This document shows positions 12,262 through 24,496 of a DNA stretch of 64,000 nt, one piece after another (the stretch's first letter is position 1; every line of letters begins with the position of its first letter). The translations under genes and the position numbers were made by a program. Source of the DNA: Polytrichum commune (lineage: Eukaryota > Streptophyta > Polytrichopsida > Polytrichales > Polytrichaceae); assembly GCA_950295325.1 (NCBI GenBank), contig OX485807.1:42686440-42750439 (forward strand). The letters are read 5' to 3'. Under the pieces are notes generated by a model. That model had not been told where the DNA came from and searched no databases. It saw only the letters and a list, made by a program, of their open reading frames with translations.

Positions 12262-14505
12262 ATGACGGCTAATGCGCGGTCGTGGCTGACGGGAAAGGAT
12301 GTGATGGAGATGAAGAAGAGGATTCTGCGAGGCAGGACACGGAAGGAATTTTATGCCTTCTTCCATTCGATGGACGCACGCAACCGGTGGGTTATGGTGG
12401 CGACATGCTTGGGAGTGTGGTGCTTGCTACTTTACTACCACTTCGCAGTCATTAACACCGACCAACACCAACATCAAATCACATCGAACAACCCCAGTGG
12501 GGTTCAAACGAGAAACCTTATCCCAAACTCCAAAGAAATTGACACCGACACCACCTTAACCCTCATACCTGCTCGAGTTAGTCGACAGGAATTTTGGAAC
12601 CATGTAGGCATCAACCAAACCCTAGCCTCCTCTTCCTCCTCCTCCTCGAAGAATCATAAGCATGAGCACACTAAAACCATCATCAAAGATCGGTGTTACA
12701 ACCGGTACGTTTACATTCACTCAGTTCCCCGAGAATTCAACGAACAGCTTCTGGACGATTGCAGCCTTCTGAAAGACTGGAGCAACATGTGCATAGCGGT
12801 GGCTAATGCTGGCCTTGGTCCAGAGATGAAAGACACTGAAGGCTATTTCACCAACACCGGATGGTTCGAAACCAACCAGTTTACATTAGAGCTCATTTTC
12901 CACAACCGGATGAAACAGTATGACTGCTTGACTGAAGATCCTACCAAAGCTTCTGCAGTTTACGTCCCATTCTACGCGGGATTGGAAGCTGCAAGATCAC
13001 TCTGGGATGCAAACCTAACTCTAAGGGATGCTGTTCCCAACCGGTTTGCAGATTGGGTGACAAATCAACCTGAATGGAAGATGCATAATGGACGGGACCA
13101 TTTCATTGTTGGGGGGAGGATTACATGGGATTTTCGGAGGAAGGATAAGGAGAATTGGGGGAACAGATTGTTACAGCTTCCTGCGATGCAAAACATGACA
13201 TCTTTGGTGATTGAAGGAAGTCCATGGGCGCCGAATGATGTGGGGATACCATACCCTACATATTTCCACCCATCTTCGGACATGGAAATTACGATTTGGC
13301 AATCAAAAGTGCGAAAGTTTCAGAGGAAAGTTTTGTTTTCGTTCGCAGGTGGAGCTCGAGCTACAGCAGGATCGATTCGAGGCAACTTGATTGATCAGTG
13401 TAGGCGGTCAGAGTTTTGCAAGTTTTTGAGCTGTGATAGGGGTGCTTGTCAAACTCCACAACCTGTAATGAAGTTGTTTGAAGAGTCGACGTTTTGTTTG
13501 CAACCACAGGGTGATTCTGCCACTCGCAGATCCATCTTCGACTCGATGCTTGCGGGATGTATTCCTGTTTTCTTTCACCAAGACTCGTATTCAGAGTATA
13601 AATGGCATTTCCCGGAACACCAAGGGGACTACTCGGTGTTTATCGAGGAGCAGCATCTCAGGTCTGGGGTGTTGAGCCTCGAGTTGGTGTTGCGAAGAAT
13701 CTCTGCCAAGGAGATTAAGAGGTTGCGTGAGAATATTATACGGATTATTCCGGATTTAGTGTATGCTGATCCTCGGGTGGCAGTTTTGGAGAAATCTGTT
13801 GATGCCTTCGATATTGCTGTCAAGGTTTGTATCCAACTTGAAAACCCTCCCTTGCTATTTTTTTGCTTTTTTTTTTTGAATTTTTATTATTTGAGACAGA
13901 AGGCCAACAAAGCGAACGCCAAATGCATTAAGAACCAAGAAAACGCGCCCACATTGAGGGGAGGCAGGGCCCCTTGAACACGAAACACTGCCACATAAAC
14001 CCTCCCTTGCTTAGGGTTAGGGTTTTTACCTGTGCTATCTCGAGCTTTATATTAGAGTTTGGTGGTACTTGGGTTCTACAAGCTTTCATCCAAAGCTCAA
14101 ACAATCGACAGAGCTTGTCAACCAATCCTCAAGTCCTCGACAGTTTGAGCAAGTGGAAAGTTGTCATGCTTAAAGTGGGATATGCTACTAAACAAAAGAG
14201 AATTCTTGGGGCTCCACCAACCGAGAGCCCAAGCTCTCTAGATATTTCTAAGTGACCTCCATGAGGTAGCTTAGGATTTTGACTTGAGAGCTTGCCATAA
14301 ATGTGCCACATTGTATTCATGAAAACCGCCATCTAAGCATTGCCAATGCAGTAAAAAACGCCGAAGTTCTCAAATTTCTAAACTGTTTCCCATGAGCGCT
14401 GTGATTTGCTAGAGAAGTTTCTGACGAAAATCTGTGGTTTTTGTTCCGCAGGGTGTCACAGAGCGAATTGCCGCCGCCAAGAAAGTGGCACAAGCAGTAG
14501 CTTAG
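12262..14505 (+). CDS. Xyloglucan galactosyltransferase-like GT47 (exostosin family), MUR3/XLT2 type
   Basis: Predicted join 12262-13824 and 14452-14505, giving 538 residues. GT47 clade A enzymes are type II Golgi proteins; MUR3 and XLT2 add galactose to xyloglucan side chains in the cell wall. The start at 12262 gives a basic N-terminus, then a membrane segment at residues 43-64 (WVMVATCLGVWCLLLYYHF), a Ser/Thr-rich stem, and an exostosin domain from about residue 144 to 505. Recognisable motifs are GWFETNQF, NRMKQYDCLT, YVPFYAG, GRDHF, ITWDFRR, GIPYPTYFHP, FCLQPQGDS (about 411-419) and DSMLAGCIPVFF. A longer in-frame upstream stretch has no ATG, so this ATG is preferred. Exon 2 is short: after AVK the acceptor ccgcag leads in phase to GVTERIAAAKKVAQAVA and a stop, resembling the family's C-terminal tail. 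The exact acceptor specificity cannot be told by eye. Confidence 0.88.
13857..13996 (-). mobile_element. SINE-like insertion in the GT47 intron, 15-bp target duplication
   Basis: A 140-bp insert sits between two identical copies of AAACCCTCCCTTGCT (13842-13856 and 13997-14011). On the + strand it opens with a T-rich run, that is, a poly(A) tail on the minus strand. It then reads 'gagacagaaggccaacaaag' and 'gaacgccaaatgca', closely matching the insert at 46157-46302. The far end, read on the minus strand, is 'ggcagtgtttcgtgttcaag', loosely like a pol III B box. Poly(A) tail plus a long target duplication indicates LINE-type retrotransposition of a short element. Confidence 0.75.
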
Positions 14506-16590
14506 GCCGGCTGGAGAAGTACTCATCAGTTAGACCCACTCCACTTTTAGTCAATAAAGAAAATATGTATTCATTCAGAGCTGCTTTGATTAGCTCTCTT
14601 TGTCCACCACACTGGTCATTCATATTGTTGGATTCAATGCCTCGTGTGAGACTGTCTGAGAGGCAATCCAGAGGGCATGAATCCATTTGTCATGCACCTA
14701 TTGACATGTCTTATAATCAGCTGAGGTCAACTGATTTGCCTTCACACACAAAGAGATGACCTTATCTTTGAAGGTCAAGTAGGGGTGATGTAGTTGCTGA
14801 AGGAATCCTTCCTTCTGTTCCTTTTAGGGAGTTAGTGCAGCCGGGATGCATATAGAGAAACGAGTGGAAGATGAGGTTTGTAGTATTTAACACTGTCTAA
14901 CTGCCACAGAAATACAGAAATGTTGCTGTTACAAAAGACTCCTTTTACATGGACAACTTGCTATCCGCCTGGAATTTCATCTGCAGGGGGCAGTGTAGAA
15001 TTTTTGTACCAGCCAGTGATTGCCAGAGTTACACTATTCGAGGATACTGGCAGCGGGAAATGCGTTAAATCGCAGGTAGAAGGATGTCAGGCACATCCTT
15101 TGGCAGGAAGTGACAAATTCTCACCACAGTTCTGTACCCAAGTTTATGTGACCCCAATATTGTGGGCACTTCCAACTCCACAGGCAATTATGACCATTGG
15201 ATCGGTTTGGGAATGGTCTCATCTGGTGAGCAATTGTGAATAGAATTATGCACATTTATCAATTCAAGGTCTCAGAGTCGGAGTGGAGATGCAAAAGTTA
15301 TTGGTCACTTAGAAAAAACTCTTTCTCTGTGATGGCACTTGTGTTCACTTTTGAGGCTAATGTGTTTTTAGCTCATAGTCCAATCTCATTATAACACACA
15401 TCTTTTTGATATGCATACTTAAGTACAAACCTTGCTTACACAAATTATCTAATATTGGTGTCCGAGTTAGGTCCAATTAAGAAGAGTGAGCACATAATTT
15501 GAAGTAATAATTGGAAAGGACAGACATGTGCTGTCTATTGTTGCCTTGGCTCTTGAAGAATCAACTGTTTGCACTGTCTCCCGCAATGATTTGTCGCGAG
15601 ATCTGTTGCTGAAAGGTGTAAAACCTAAACACTTGAACACTTTGCCATGATTCATGGATTTAACATCAAACCAAATTTTTGGCTGCGTCAAACAATTTTT
15701 GTGGTTGTTGCACAACCATGTCAACTGCACCCATGAAATAGTCTTCTTGGAGTGGCGATTGATGGCAGGTTGATCGCCGTGTACCACTGCGAGTGTGCTG
15801 TTACTCCATCCTTTCACTGCACTTAAGAATTCCTTGGACAGTGGGTACAACACTCAAAGGACAGTGAAAACCAAAACGTATTGCAGCAGGAATACGGCTA
15901 AGGCACTTGGCGCTAAATGTCGTCAATTCCAACTCCACACGTGTTTTCTGGCCGTTGGATTGGATTGGGAATTGTCTCAGCCAGTTGGCTTTTGTGAATT
16001 ATAAAGATTGTCATTTCAAGTTTTAGAATCGGAGTTGAAATGGAAAACTTATGAGTCTAGGTCATAAGAGTTATCCTTTGATTCAAACAGTTCTTGATTG
16101 GGGATTGGTTGTTCTGCGTACATTATTTTCTATATTTGATAAGTTTTGTGGTGCATGTTTAGCCGCCACTTTAGTTGCTTCGACACTATCTTGATGCACT
16201 CTTAGTCCCATAAGTCTTTTGGCTTTCCATACTTGAAAATTGATTTCATTTCATATCATTGGAGTTGGTGTGAAGCTTTGGAATTAAGAACATTATTTTG
16301 TATTAGTTCATTTGAGGGCCAAACTCATTTGAGCACCTCTTGGCATGCATGTCCTTGTTTCTCTCAAAATTTTGACCACATAGGTCCTACCCATTGGGTT
16401 AACTATTGACCATGCTCCAATAGTTGATGTATTTTGAGTCCAAATACATTGTAACATGTCCTTTTGCTATAAATCATGCTATAAAGCACTTAGATACATG
16501 TGACCATATCAGGCACACATACCTCGACCATCGGGAGTGTCACATTGTGTGCCTATTGGTAATCCTTATCTTAATCACAAGAGGTTAGTA
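14506..16590. other. Intergenic, downstream of GT47; no gene recognised
   Basis: The first few hundred bases probably include the GT47 3' UTR. Frames up to 128 residues occur but none resembles a known protein. A copy of the widespread 'tagtccaatctcattataac' repeat lies near 15375-15430. Confidence 0.55.
15375..15430 (+). repeat. Core of an abundant dispersed repeat ('tagtccaatctcattataac')
   Basis: This core, with following text like 'acacatctttttgat..gcatact', recurs near 20569, 20783, 25421, 27016 and 62986, with shorter matches elsewhere. Several copies are preceded by 'agatgcaaaa..taggaggtcaaagtga' about 100 bp upstream. Copies are old and diverged, and element ends were not resolved. 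Confidence 0.6.
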
Positions 16591-16599
16591 ATGGGTGGG

Positions 16600-16830
16600 T
16601 TTACAATAGGATTTTGTGTCCAAGAAACTTGGTCTCCAAAACACCCCTGAAAGGACCTTGCTCTTGACTAAAAAATTGGACCCGCATTTGAAGATTGGTT
16701 TCTCAAATCATGAAGCCCTCTCTGTTTTTTTTACATATATTGGACTCAAATCCTAGTGTAAACTCCTTGGGCACCAAAATCTGCACTCGGCAAACAACTT
16801 AGTTGCTTGATTTCAAATTTTCAATGGTCT
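16600..16830. repeat. Diverged copy of the foldback-element family
   Basis: The phrases 'gtccaagaaacttgg', 'ttgaagattggtttctcaaa', 'cctagtgtaaactccttggg' and 'gttgcttgattt' follow the same order as in the right half of the foldback element at 18085-18538. The copy appears partial. Confidence 0.5.
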
Positions 16831-17844
16831 AGAACCCAAATTAAGTAGAGGGTGCTAAACCCAACACCCTGAAATCTTGCACAATACTAATAAGTACATA
16901 TTGATTCTAAGAATGTTCACCACCTTAGTACCATGCTTCCCTAACGGTTCTTGGGTACTCTACTAACGAAACTTCAAACCCCAAATACCACTTTCACATA
17001 CGGAAGTCAAAGAAGACATACTCTAGTAAGCTACGTTGAAATCCCCGGCCTGAAGTTCAAGTGCTAACAAGGAACGCACAGCATTCCATCAATATAATAA
17101 CAACAAAAACAACAAAATAATAATAATACAAATACTCAAGCGCTTCAAAAGCAACAGTTTCAGCACCCTCCGCCTTGTCATAAACCCACTCTTGAATGTA
17201 CACGGCTTCCCTGACTAGAATGCCATAGTGGGTAGATTAGAGGAGAGGAGGCTGGTGAAAAAACAGAATAACTTCAATTCCTGCAGCAACAACGTACATA
17301 AGTGATTAGTTCTGGCAAATCTACAGTACCTTACAGAGAAGGAGGGTGATCTCTGGGAGGTTCCAACTTCCACTGTTTGTACTGGACGCCCATGCAGTGG
17401 TCAGCCAAAAGTCCGGAAGAGGTTTGCAAGTTCAGTTCAGTCGATCATCAGTTGAGTTAAAAGTTAATTTTGAGGCAAATACGCATACACAGATAGATAG
17501 ATACATTCATGAGTTACGGCTTGATTAATTACTGACACGCATGATCATCCTGAGGAGTTACTAAGTTTGTAAGTGCCCGGCTTTGCTGGATCATTGTCCA
17601 GATCTGCCACGCAATCTACCTGGCTCTGACACTTACATACTTATAAAAGGACCATCAGTGCTGCAGCAGGCCCGCAGGTTCCTTCATGAAGTTCAAGTTA
17701 AGTTAGTGCACACTAGACTAGACTAGACTACCTGGAGGCGGTCGTTCCCATGCCTTATAAGTTGCCCTGATTCCGGCCTCATCCAAGGGAGTTTTCAAGT
17801 AGCAGCTGCTAACTTATAAGCCTCTCATTTTTCGATCCCACCCA

Positions 17845-17864
17845 GCTGCTGCTGCTGCTGCTGC
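17845..17864 (+). repeat. (CTG)n microsatellite, short
   Basis: About six CTG units lie next to 'gctgctgctgctgcatgc'. There is no frame that suggests coding use. Confidence 0.6.
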
Positions 17865-17997
17865 ATGCCGATGAGCAGAGTGTGCATCTGAGGTAGGGTA
17901 GCGCTTTCCGCACACACGATTTCTAAAGTCTAATCACTTCGAACTTCATGTGACTTGCAGAGGGGGTTTCAAATCTGCACCTACTCCCATGCAACTT

Positions 17998-18052
17998 GTG
18001 TGTGTGTCTGTGTGTCTGTGTGTGTGTGAGAGAGACAGTGTGTGTGTGAGAG
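17998..18052 (+). repeat. (TG)n-rich microsatellite
   Basis: Interrupted TG and GAGA runs lie directly upstream of the foldback element. The local reading frame through it is a low-complexity artefact. Confidence 0.6.
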
Positions 18053-18084
18053 GGATATTAGGTGCTACTCTCATCAATGAGGAG

Positions 18085-18538
18085 GGTGGGTTCACACTAG
18101 GGTCCAAGACCAAAGAAACTCCAAAATCGAGCGATCATGTTGATCAAGAGTCAAAAATTTGGACCCAAGAAGTTTACACCAGGGCTGGATCCAAGGTAAG
18201 AAAAACAAAAACGAAGTGGCACTAACGTGGCATCAATTTCATGTCAAAACTTATTGGTCCCAACTCAAGAGAGTACTTCACCTAGTTTGAGAAACCGATG
18301 TTTGAGCTTGGGACCAAGCTTGAACATTGGTTTCTCAAACTGAGAGGAGTGTTTTCTTGAGTGTAGACCTCTAAGATTTGGCAAGAAAGTGATTAGTGTC
18401 ACTTTGTTTTTTTTTTTTTCCTTTCCTTGGACCCAAACCCTAATGTAAACTTCTTGGGTCCAAGTTTTCGCTCTCAACCAATAGGATTGCTTGATTCTTG
18501 AGTTTCTTTGGTACTGGACCCTCGTGTGTAAAGCCACC
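18085..18538. mobile_element. Foldback element with 225-bp inverted arms
   Basis: Almost the whole 454 bp is one inverted repeat centred near 18314. Left-arm phrases such as 'accaaagaaactccaaaatc', 'ttggacccaagaagtttaca' and 'gtttgagaaaccgatgtt' reappear inverted in the right arm in the same order. The tip reads 'caagcttgggaccaagcttg'. The outer ends are GGTGGGTTCACACTAGGG and, inverted, GGTGGCTTTACACACGAGGG. The transcript would fold into a long imperfect hairpin. Diverged relatives lie at 16600-16830 and 61632-62453. Confidence 0.8.
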
Positions 18539-18689
18539 GTAAGTATTTGAGTTACTTGTTGCAGAATTATACCACTCATCAACATTGCAACATGTAAGGT
18601 CGGTGTGTCTTAAGTGGACACTTCTCTGAAAATATATTCCATTATTGAAGGTGTTGGAGGGCAAACTACACGTATGTTGAGTTGGAACT

Positions 18690-18945
18690 TGAGCTTGCAA
18701 GTTTGGTGGGTAAGGTCAATAAATTTGGAACCTTCCTTATGTGTGCCTAGAATGGTGGAGCTTTCATTCCTCCTTAATTTGGATCAATTTTCAAGTTGAA
18801 GTTCAAGTTTTGGCTTAAACTTGACAAACAGTCCAGAATTTAATTGAGAACAAACTACAAAGCTCCACCATCTTGGTGCCCATTGAAGAGCTTGATTTGT
18901 TTTACCTTGGCCCACCACACTTGCAAGCTTGGTGGTTGAGTATCT
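18690..18945. repeat. Second foldback structure
   Basis: Inverted pairs: 'cttgcaagtttggtggg' (about 18692) with 'cccaccacacttgcaag' (about 18911), and 'gaatggtggagctttcat' (about 18752) with 'caaagctccaccatctt' (about 18858). The order is mirror-symmetric, so the segment is a degenerate hairpin element distinct from the one at 18085. Confidence 0.6.
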
Positions 18946-19450
18946 CTCGAGTATAAAAACCCTTAAAAACCATGTTGTGAAGTATGCGAGGTGTAGAACC
19001 GCACAACACAAAGCGGTTCTTGAGGCTGGGTTTGAGAGTATTTGGTGCGCAAATGACGTGCTTTGTAAGATCTCCAAACAAACACCTGTAACAACAATAT
19101 CTAGTGCTAGCCCTATATCTCCAACATAATACTACCCACACATTGTCCTCCAAACAACAAAATTTTACCCTTCAACCAAAATTGAACCCCCTCCTTCACC
19201 CTTCAAGAAAGTCTCCTCTCCCAACAGCCGGATTAAAAGACGACCCCGTTTTTGGTTCTATGACGTACTTCACTTCTTACTAGATCACAAACAAATCCAA
19301 AAAACAATAAAATACCAAACTCTGAAAGCTTGAGGTTGTGCTCAAGTTGTGGGCGGCAATTTGCAAGCCCATGTGCATCTGAGGTTGCTGGCTGGTTGGC
19401 AGAACTTGGCACAGTGTAACTTATTTACTTGTGAGGGTTTGCAAGCAACT

Positions 19451-19452
<2 letters not shown>

Positions 19453-19500
<48 letters not shown>
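19453..19500 (+). repeat. (GA)24 microsatellite
   Basis: An uninterrupted run of 24 GA units. Confidence 0.95.
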
Positions 19501-19503
<3 letters not shown>

Positions 19504-19799
19504 GCCCTGGCCCCAATCAATAAGTATTCTGGTTAGTATTGCAGGGCTTCACTCATTAGAGCCGCAGCATGTGGGAATTAGTTACACATCTCGCCTGCCT
19601 TGTAAGTAACGTCAGATGCTGATCTCGATACACCACTGCTGTAGCTGCATACATACATAAGCCCTCCCTCTTCCCCCTTTCGTTATAATAAGGTCCTCTC
19701 AAGTTGATTCTATACTTTTTAAGTCACTTCTCTTGGACACGACATTATTAACAAGTGTGCGTTTGTTCATGTGGGCCCTGAGAATATAACCATTCTCTG

Positions 19800-19975
19800 A
19801 TAAACCACGAAGATACGCCCACTTGGAGGGGGGCTGAGGTGAACCAACTTGTACACTGGTTCCTTGGAGGCAAGGGTTTAGGCATCCAACAAGGAACGAG
19901 TGTATGGGTTGCTTCACCCAAATCCTTGGAGGGGGAGGTGGTGCCCCTCGAGCACGCAACACTGCCAAGCATGCA
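19800..19975. repeat. Possible third SINE-like copy split by a hairpin
   Basis: The phrases 'acgcccacttggagggg' and 'gcccctcgagcacgcaacactgcc' match the order and content of the SINE-like insert in the GT47 intron. Between them lies about 110 bp with an inverted pair ('ggtgaaccaacttgtacact' against 'agtgtatgggttgcttcacc'). A nested insertion would explain this, but no target duplication was found. Confidence 0.35.
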
Positions 19976-20029
19976 TGGAAGAGCATGCCCACACACGTTG
20001 TATGACAACAATCACTAGTTAACCCTCAC

Positions 20030-22490
20030 ACCAAACCCTAAACATTAAACCCTAAGCCCTTAGTAAGAATAAGAATTAGTGATATGAGTTTAGAGGTGTC
20101 CGTAATGGGATTGTGTGCTCATGCTCTAAAGAGTAACAAGAGGCCATGTTAGCAACCAACAAAGACCACTTGGCGTAAGTGGTCACTGCCAAGGACAACC
20201 CTGAAACCACCAAGACCATACCATAGGACAAGCCATTTATGTCTAAGGAAATTTGTAAGTCAACCTAAGAACAACTTGTCCCTATGACAAAGGATGCCTC
20301 TAGCACCCCCAAAATTGATTACACTTGCTTAGAAGGCGAGTCGCATTGATTGCCAACTTAGTTACATTCATGTTTAGGTATATATACGGCATGGACTTTT
20401 CCATCTCCTTCTGATAGTTTTGGCGATTGGACATGATCAAGAATTGACATTGAGATGCAAAAATGATAGGAGGTCAAAATGAAGATTATCTTTCTCTTTA
20501 GATCGTCACATTGGGCCCTCCCAAATTGTTCCAACTATCAAACCTAGGATGGTGTTTATAATTTGAGCATATAATCCAATCTCATAAGGACATGTTCCAA
20601 CCACCAAATCACACACCATTCATATATAGGTGTCCAATTGGGACATCTATCTATCTATCTATATGTGTGTGTGTGTAACGCCATGAAAGTTTATATTAGA
20701 GAACCAATCACTAGGAGGTAAATTTAGCTCCATGAATGTGGACGTGCTCATAATGGCGTCCATATTATGAACATAATATATATAGTCCAATCTCGTCATA
20801 GCAAATTTCCTTTTGGTGTTTGTTCTTAACTACTTGGACTTTGCCATATATCACTCAAATATAGGTGACCAATTACAAAGAGTGACCAAACTACCTTAGT
20901 TGAAGTTTCTATTAGGCTAGCGATGTTACTAGCTAGTGGGTGCAATGCAGTGTAGTTGTGTTGGTTATGAATAAAAGCCCTTTATTGTCATGATCCCACC
21001 ATCAACACAAAGAGTATGCTTAATAACATAGGATTTGGCACCCATCCATAAGTAGACCATTGTACTTGCTAACGTAGATGGATTTAAAGTGGCTCGTTTT
21101 CTTAATTAGACCCCTACATTTGATTGGCATGTGGTTCGGGTGAGGATCAAAGAGCAAACATCATTAAAATGCATGTTTTAAAGAGGTTGGACTACGTTTT
21201 CAAATATTAAAAACTACTCTACACTTAATTGTGAACACAATTGGGAGGACCTATGTATACAATTAGGAAATCAACAAACACACACTACTGATAACCATAA
21301 CTAAATCAGGGGAGGTCCGATTTTCAGTCCGGTTTGTGTAGATGTTTCATTTGCTCATGCAATACAAGTTTTGTTGTGTGATTCTAGTTGGTAGAAGTTG
21401 GAGAACATGAAAACAAACCAAATAACACCTACGTACCTTAACTCATACAACTCCCCAACATGTCCTATTGGTGTCCAACCTTTGATTGCTTTTGAAATCT
21501 CTAGGTACCTTAGATGATGTCAATTAGAGGATTGAAGAATTTGAGTAGGCTAAGTGAACAAGAATTAGAGTTATTCTTTAATTCATATAGAGTTTTGGTC
21601 GGGGGTTGGTTGTTGTGCATATGAAAATCTCCAAGTTCAGTAAGTTTTTGGTGCATGTTTGGAGTCGGTGTTGAGGTCTGAACAAAGAACATTCTAAATC
21701 AATGTATTGAGGTTTAAACTCATTTTGGCAGCCAAGAGGTGCTAAGAGCATCCCCACCAGATCGGGTATACGCCAAATAGAATATATAATATTTTATACC
21801 TTTGGGAAGCCCTTCATGATCCATCTTGGGCGGGGCAGCTCATCTTGAGTCAAAGCCCACCAAAGCCTAGGCATACCCCCAATATAATTAGGAAGCAATC
21901 GATAAGACAATGACACCTATTATCTGACATGGGATAAAGTAGGATATCGGAGTATATGATATTAAAGTAATCTCTTGGCGGGCTTGAGGAGTTCCATTAT
22001 ACGAACCATTTATGGCCGGGGAAGGTCTTTACTATACCCGGACCGGTTCTAAATTATGGGGGACCGGACATTAGTGGGGCTCAATTCATGCTGGTACCGC
22101 CACCTAAGAACCTGGGATGCCCCATTTTTGGCATTGCATGCCCCATGCCCGGTCTGGTGGGGACGCTCTAAGGAGTTTGGCCCCCGGTGAACCGATACAA
22201 AATGTTTTTTGTTCAAACCTCCACATAGACTTCCAAGCATGGACCGAAAAATTACCAAACATGGAAAGTATTCTATGCAAAACAACTAAATTCTAAACAA
22301 AACCTTGGTGGAAGTATCCTTATCATCTAGTACTAGACTTGAGAGTCTCAATTTGGCACATTGCAATAAGACTAGAAATGTATGATATGCAATAAGTTAC
22401 AATGACAACACCCTAATTAAGTCTTTGATCTTTAATTGTTCATCTTTAGAAGCCATATCCCTGCAAAACTTTCATATGTATCTTTATTCC
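20030..22490. other. Intergenic, no gene recognised
   Basis: Holds several diverged dispersed-repeat copies (for example around 20569 and 20783). It also has a pair of related blocks at 16090-16280 and 21590-21720, sharing 'ggttggttgt' and 'tggtgcatgttt'. A short (TCTA)n/(TG)n run lies near 20645-20676. No supported exon was seen. Confidence 0.55.
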
Positions 22491-22501
22491 CAAATCGATT
22501 A

Positions 22502-22844
22502 GGGTCAGTTTACACGGGGCCCCAAGACCTAAATCCAGTTTATTCGAGACCAATCCATGCAATCTCAACCGTAGAGAGCATGGAAGATGGACTAACCACT
22601 TCACACATGGTCCCAAGTATGACATGGATGCCTACATGGCAATACTTTTGTGGAGGTGAGGCTCCAAACTTGTGTTGAGAGTTGGGTTGAGCAAAAAGCT
22701 AGACCCAACTCACAACCATACACAAGTCCTGCGATTTTTTTACATAAAATAATCAAGATTTGACATAACATCTTATATAAACCATACTTTAATGGACCCT
22801 TGAAAGTCAAAAGTTGGGACTTGGGAACCCATGTGAACCGGCCC
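22502..22844. mobile_element. Tourist-like MITE, 'GTTCACATGGG' family, 343 bp
   Basis: TTA duplications lie at 22499-22501 and 22845-22847. The ends are GGGTCAGTTTACACGGGGC and, inverted, GGGCCGGTTCACATGGGTTC. The interior aligns with 8185-8577. There is no coding capacity. Confidence 0.75.
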
Positions 22845-23132
22845 TTAATCAAGCCTAATGTTATAACAATCTAGGTGTGAATTGGGTACCTACTTTATTG
22901 AAGATCATTGGAGTCTAATTAGATAAGGTCGAGATATAGAAAGGATATATGAAAGGACTTAGGCTTTTATGTTTAGATGTAAATGCAACTGGGCCTAGTG
23001 GGGAGATTTTAAGGCATGATCTCAAACCCAAGGCATGTGTTTTTATTTTAGAGAGTATAGGTAACTCAGGTCATGTGACCTTCATTACAAACCTCGAATT
23101 TCATATACCAACATTGATCTCATGTTTACTCA

Positions 23133-23474
23133 GGCCACTTCACACATGAGACTGAAGGCCCGTGACCATTGCATTCTAAGATTTCTCATTGGTCAAAAAG
23201 GCTGAGATATTAAGTTCGCTTCACACTAGAAGGTGAAGGCTTAAAGACTCAAAGAAATTGTCATGGATGGAAAGTTAACATGTACTACTCCTTCATGGAG
23301 AATTATTTGTAAGGTTTCGTGATCTGTTGGAATTGACGTCAAGCCTACCTACCTCCAAGAGATAGGCCTGGTGCAAATTCCAGTAGACCATGTCAGTGGT
23401 ACGGCCTTTGGATGAGAATCATGGGTCCTCACAATTACATGGTCATGGCCCTTGGGTTGTGTGTGAAGTGGTCC
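23133..23474. mobile_element. Tourist-like MITE, 'GGCCACTTCACAC' family, 342 bp
   Basis: TCA duplications lie at 23130-23132 and 23475-23477. The ends are GGCCACTTCACACATGAGAC and, inverted, GGACCACTTCACACACAACC, and the similarity of the arms continues to 'cccgtgaccat' / 'ccatgaccatg'. No protein was found. Confidence 0.75.
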
Positions 23475-23499
23475 TCAATCGCATCAACTGCAACATCGA

Positions 23500-24480
23500 A
23501 CAATTGCCTACCAAAGTTAGGGTTGCTGCAAGTTAAATCTTTTGTTATTATATTATTCTAACCTCCAAACCAATAAGGTTGAATTATGTGTTGAATTGAT
23601 GTTGAAAGTATTAGCTAAATGTTGAGTTAGCACTGCAAAGATGTTAAATCTTGAAGGGATGTATCAACATTCAGCCAACATTAAATGTCGGTGATCACTA
23701 GAATATTGAGATGTTAGAAGTGATCATTTATATTATTCACGGTTGGCTGGTTCTATGCTTTGGACATGGGTTTGTTCCACCTAAGATACACGTGCCTAAA
23801 TATATCATAGGAATAAATTTGGACACCTATATTTGAGTGGTATGTGGTTAGGTGTGGATATAAGAATGGACATAAAGAAGACATGTGTTTCAAAGGGATT
23901 GGGCTGTGTGCTAAAAAGATTGAAACTGTTTTAAGCTCAATGGCTAACATGCTCAGGGGACTTATAGGACCACTTAAGGAGCATGAGAATCTTCACTTTG
24001 ATAATAAATAAGATACTTGTATGAGGTCCATAAATTATGAGGCAAATGAGTATGAGTATGATTTGGATTTGCTAATCACCTCGCACTACTCCAAGAAGTG
24101 GGTGCAAAGAGAAAAGTATCTGAATAATATTGGCTATCCTATAAGGGAGGGATGGAGAGGGAGTCATTGGTTTACCTTCTGTGCAAACTCTAGTTTGATG
24201 AACCAAGGTGGACTCTCAACCAGGGTAAGGCCAACAAGCTCAAATTCACCTCAGGTTGCCCAACATTAGTTTTTGCCTATTTATTTATTAAAAAAAAATC
24301 CCACCCTTTTCCCCCCTTTTCCTTGAATCAAGGTGCCATGATGCTCACACGAATCATGTCTCTTGCCCACTCACATGCCAAATTCTTTGTTAGTTGATGC
24401 AATGCCACGGTTAACACATATGTCATCACCATGCCACAAAAATATTAGTGGCTTTTCAAATCAACTGAAAACACTCTTCT
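23500..24480. other. Intergenic, no gene recognised
   Basis: An inverted copy of the 'ggtgtccaa...accacataccactcaaat' part of the abundant dispersed repeat lies around 23818-23930. The rest is unremarkable. Confidence 0.5.
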
Positions 24481-24496
24481 TGTCATCCACTAATAA

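Noticed and set aside
19349-19609. Open frame with a long Arg-Glu repeat
   Set aside because: The repeat is the translation of the (GA)24 microsatellite.
20031-20062. Telomere-like 'aaaccctaa' words
   Set aside because: Only a few interrupted units; no array.
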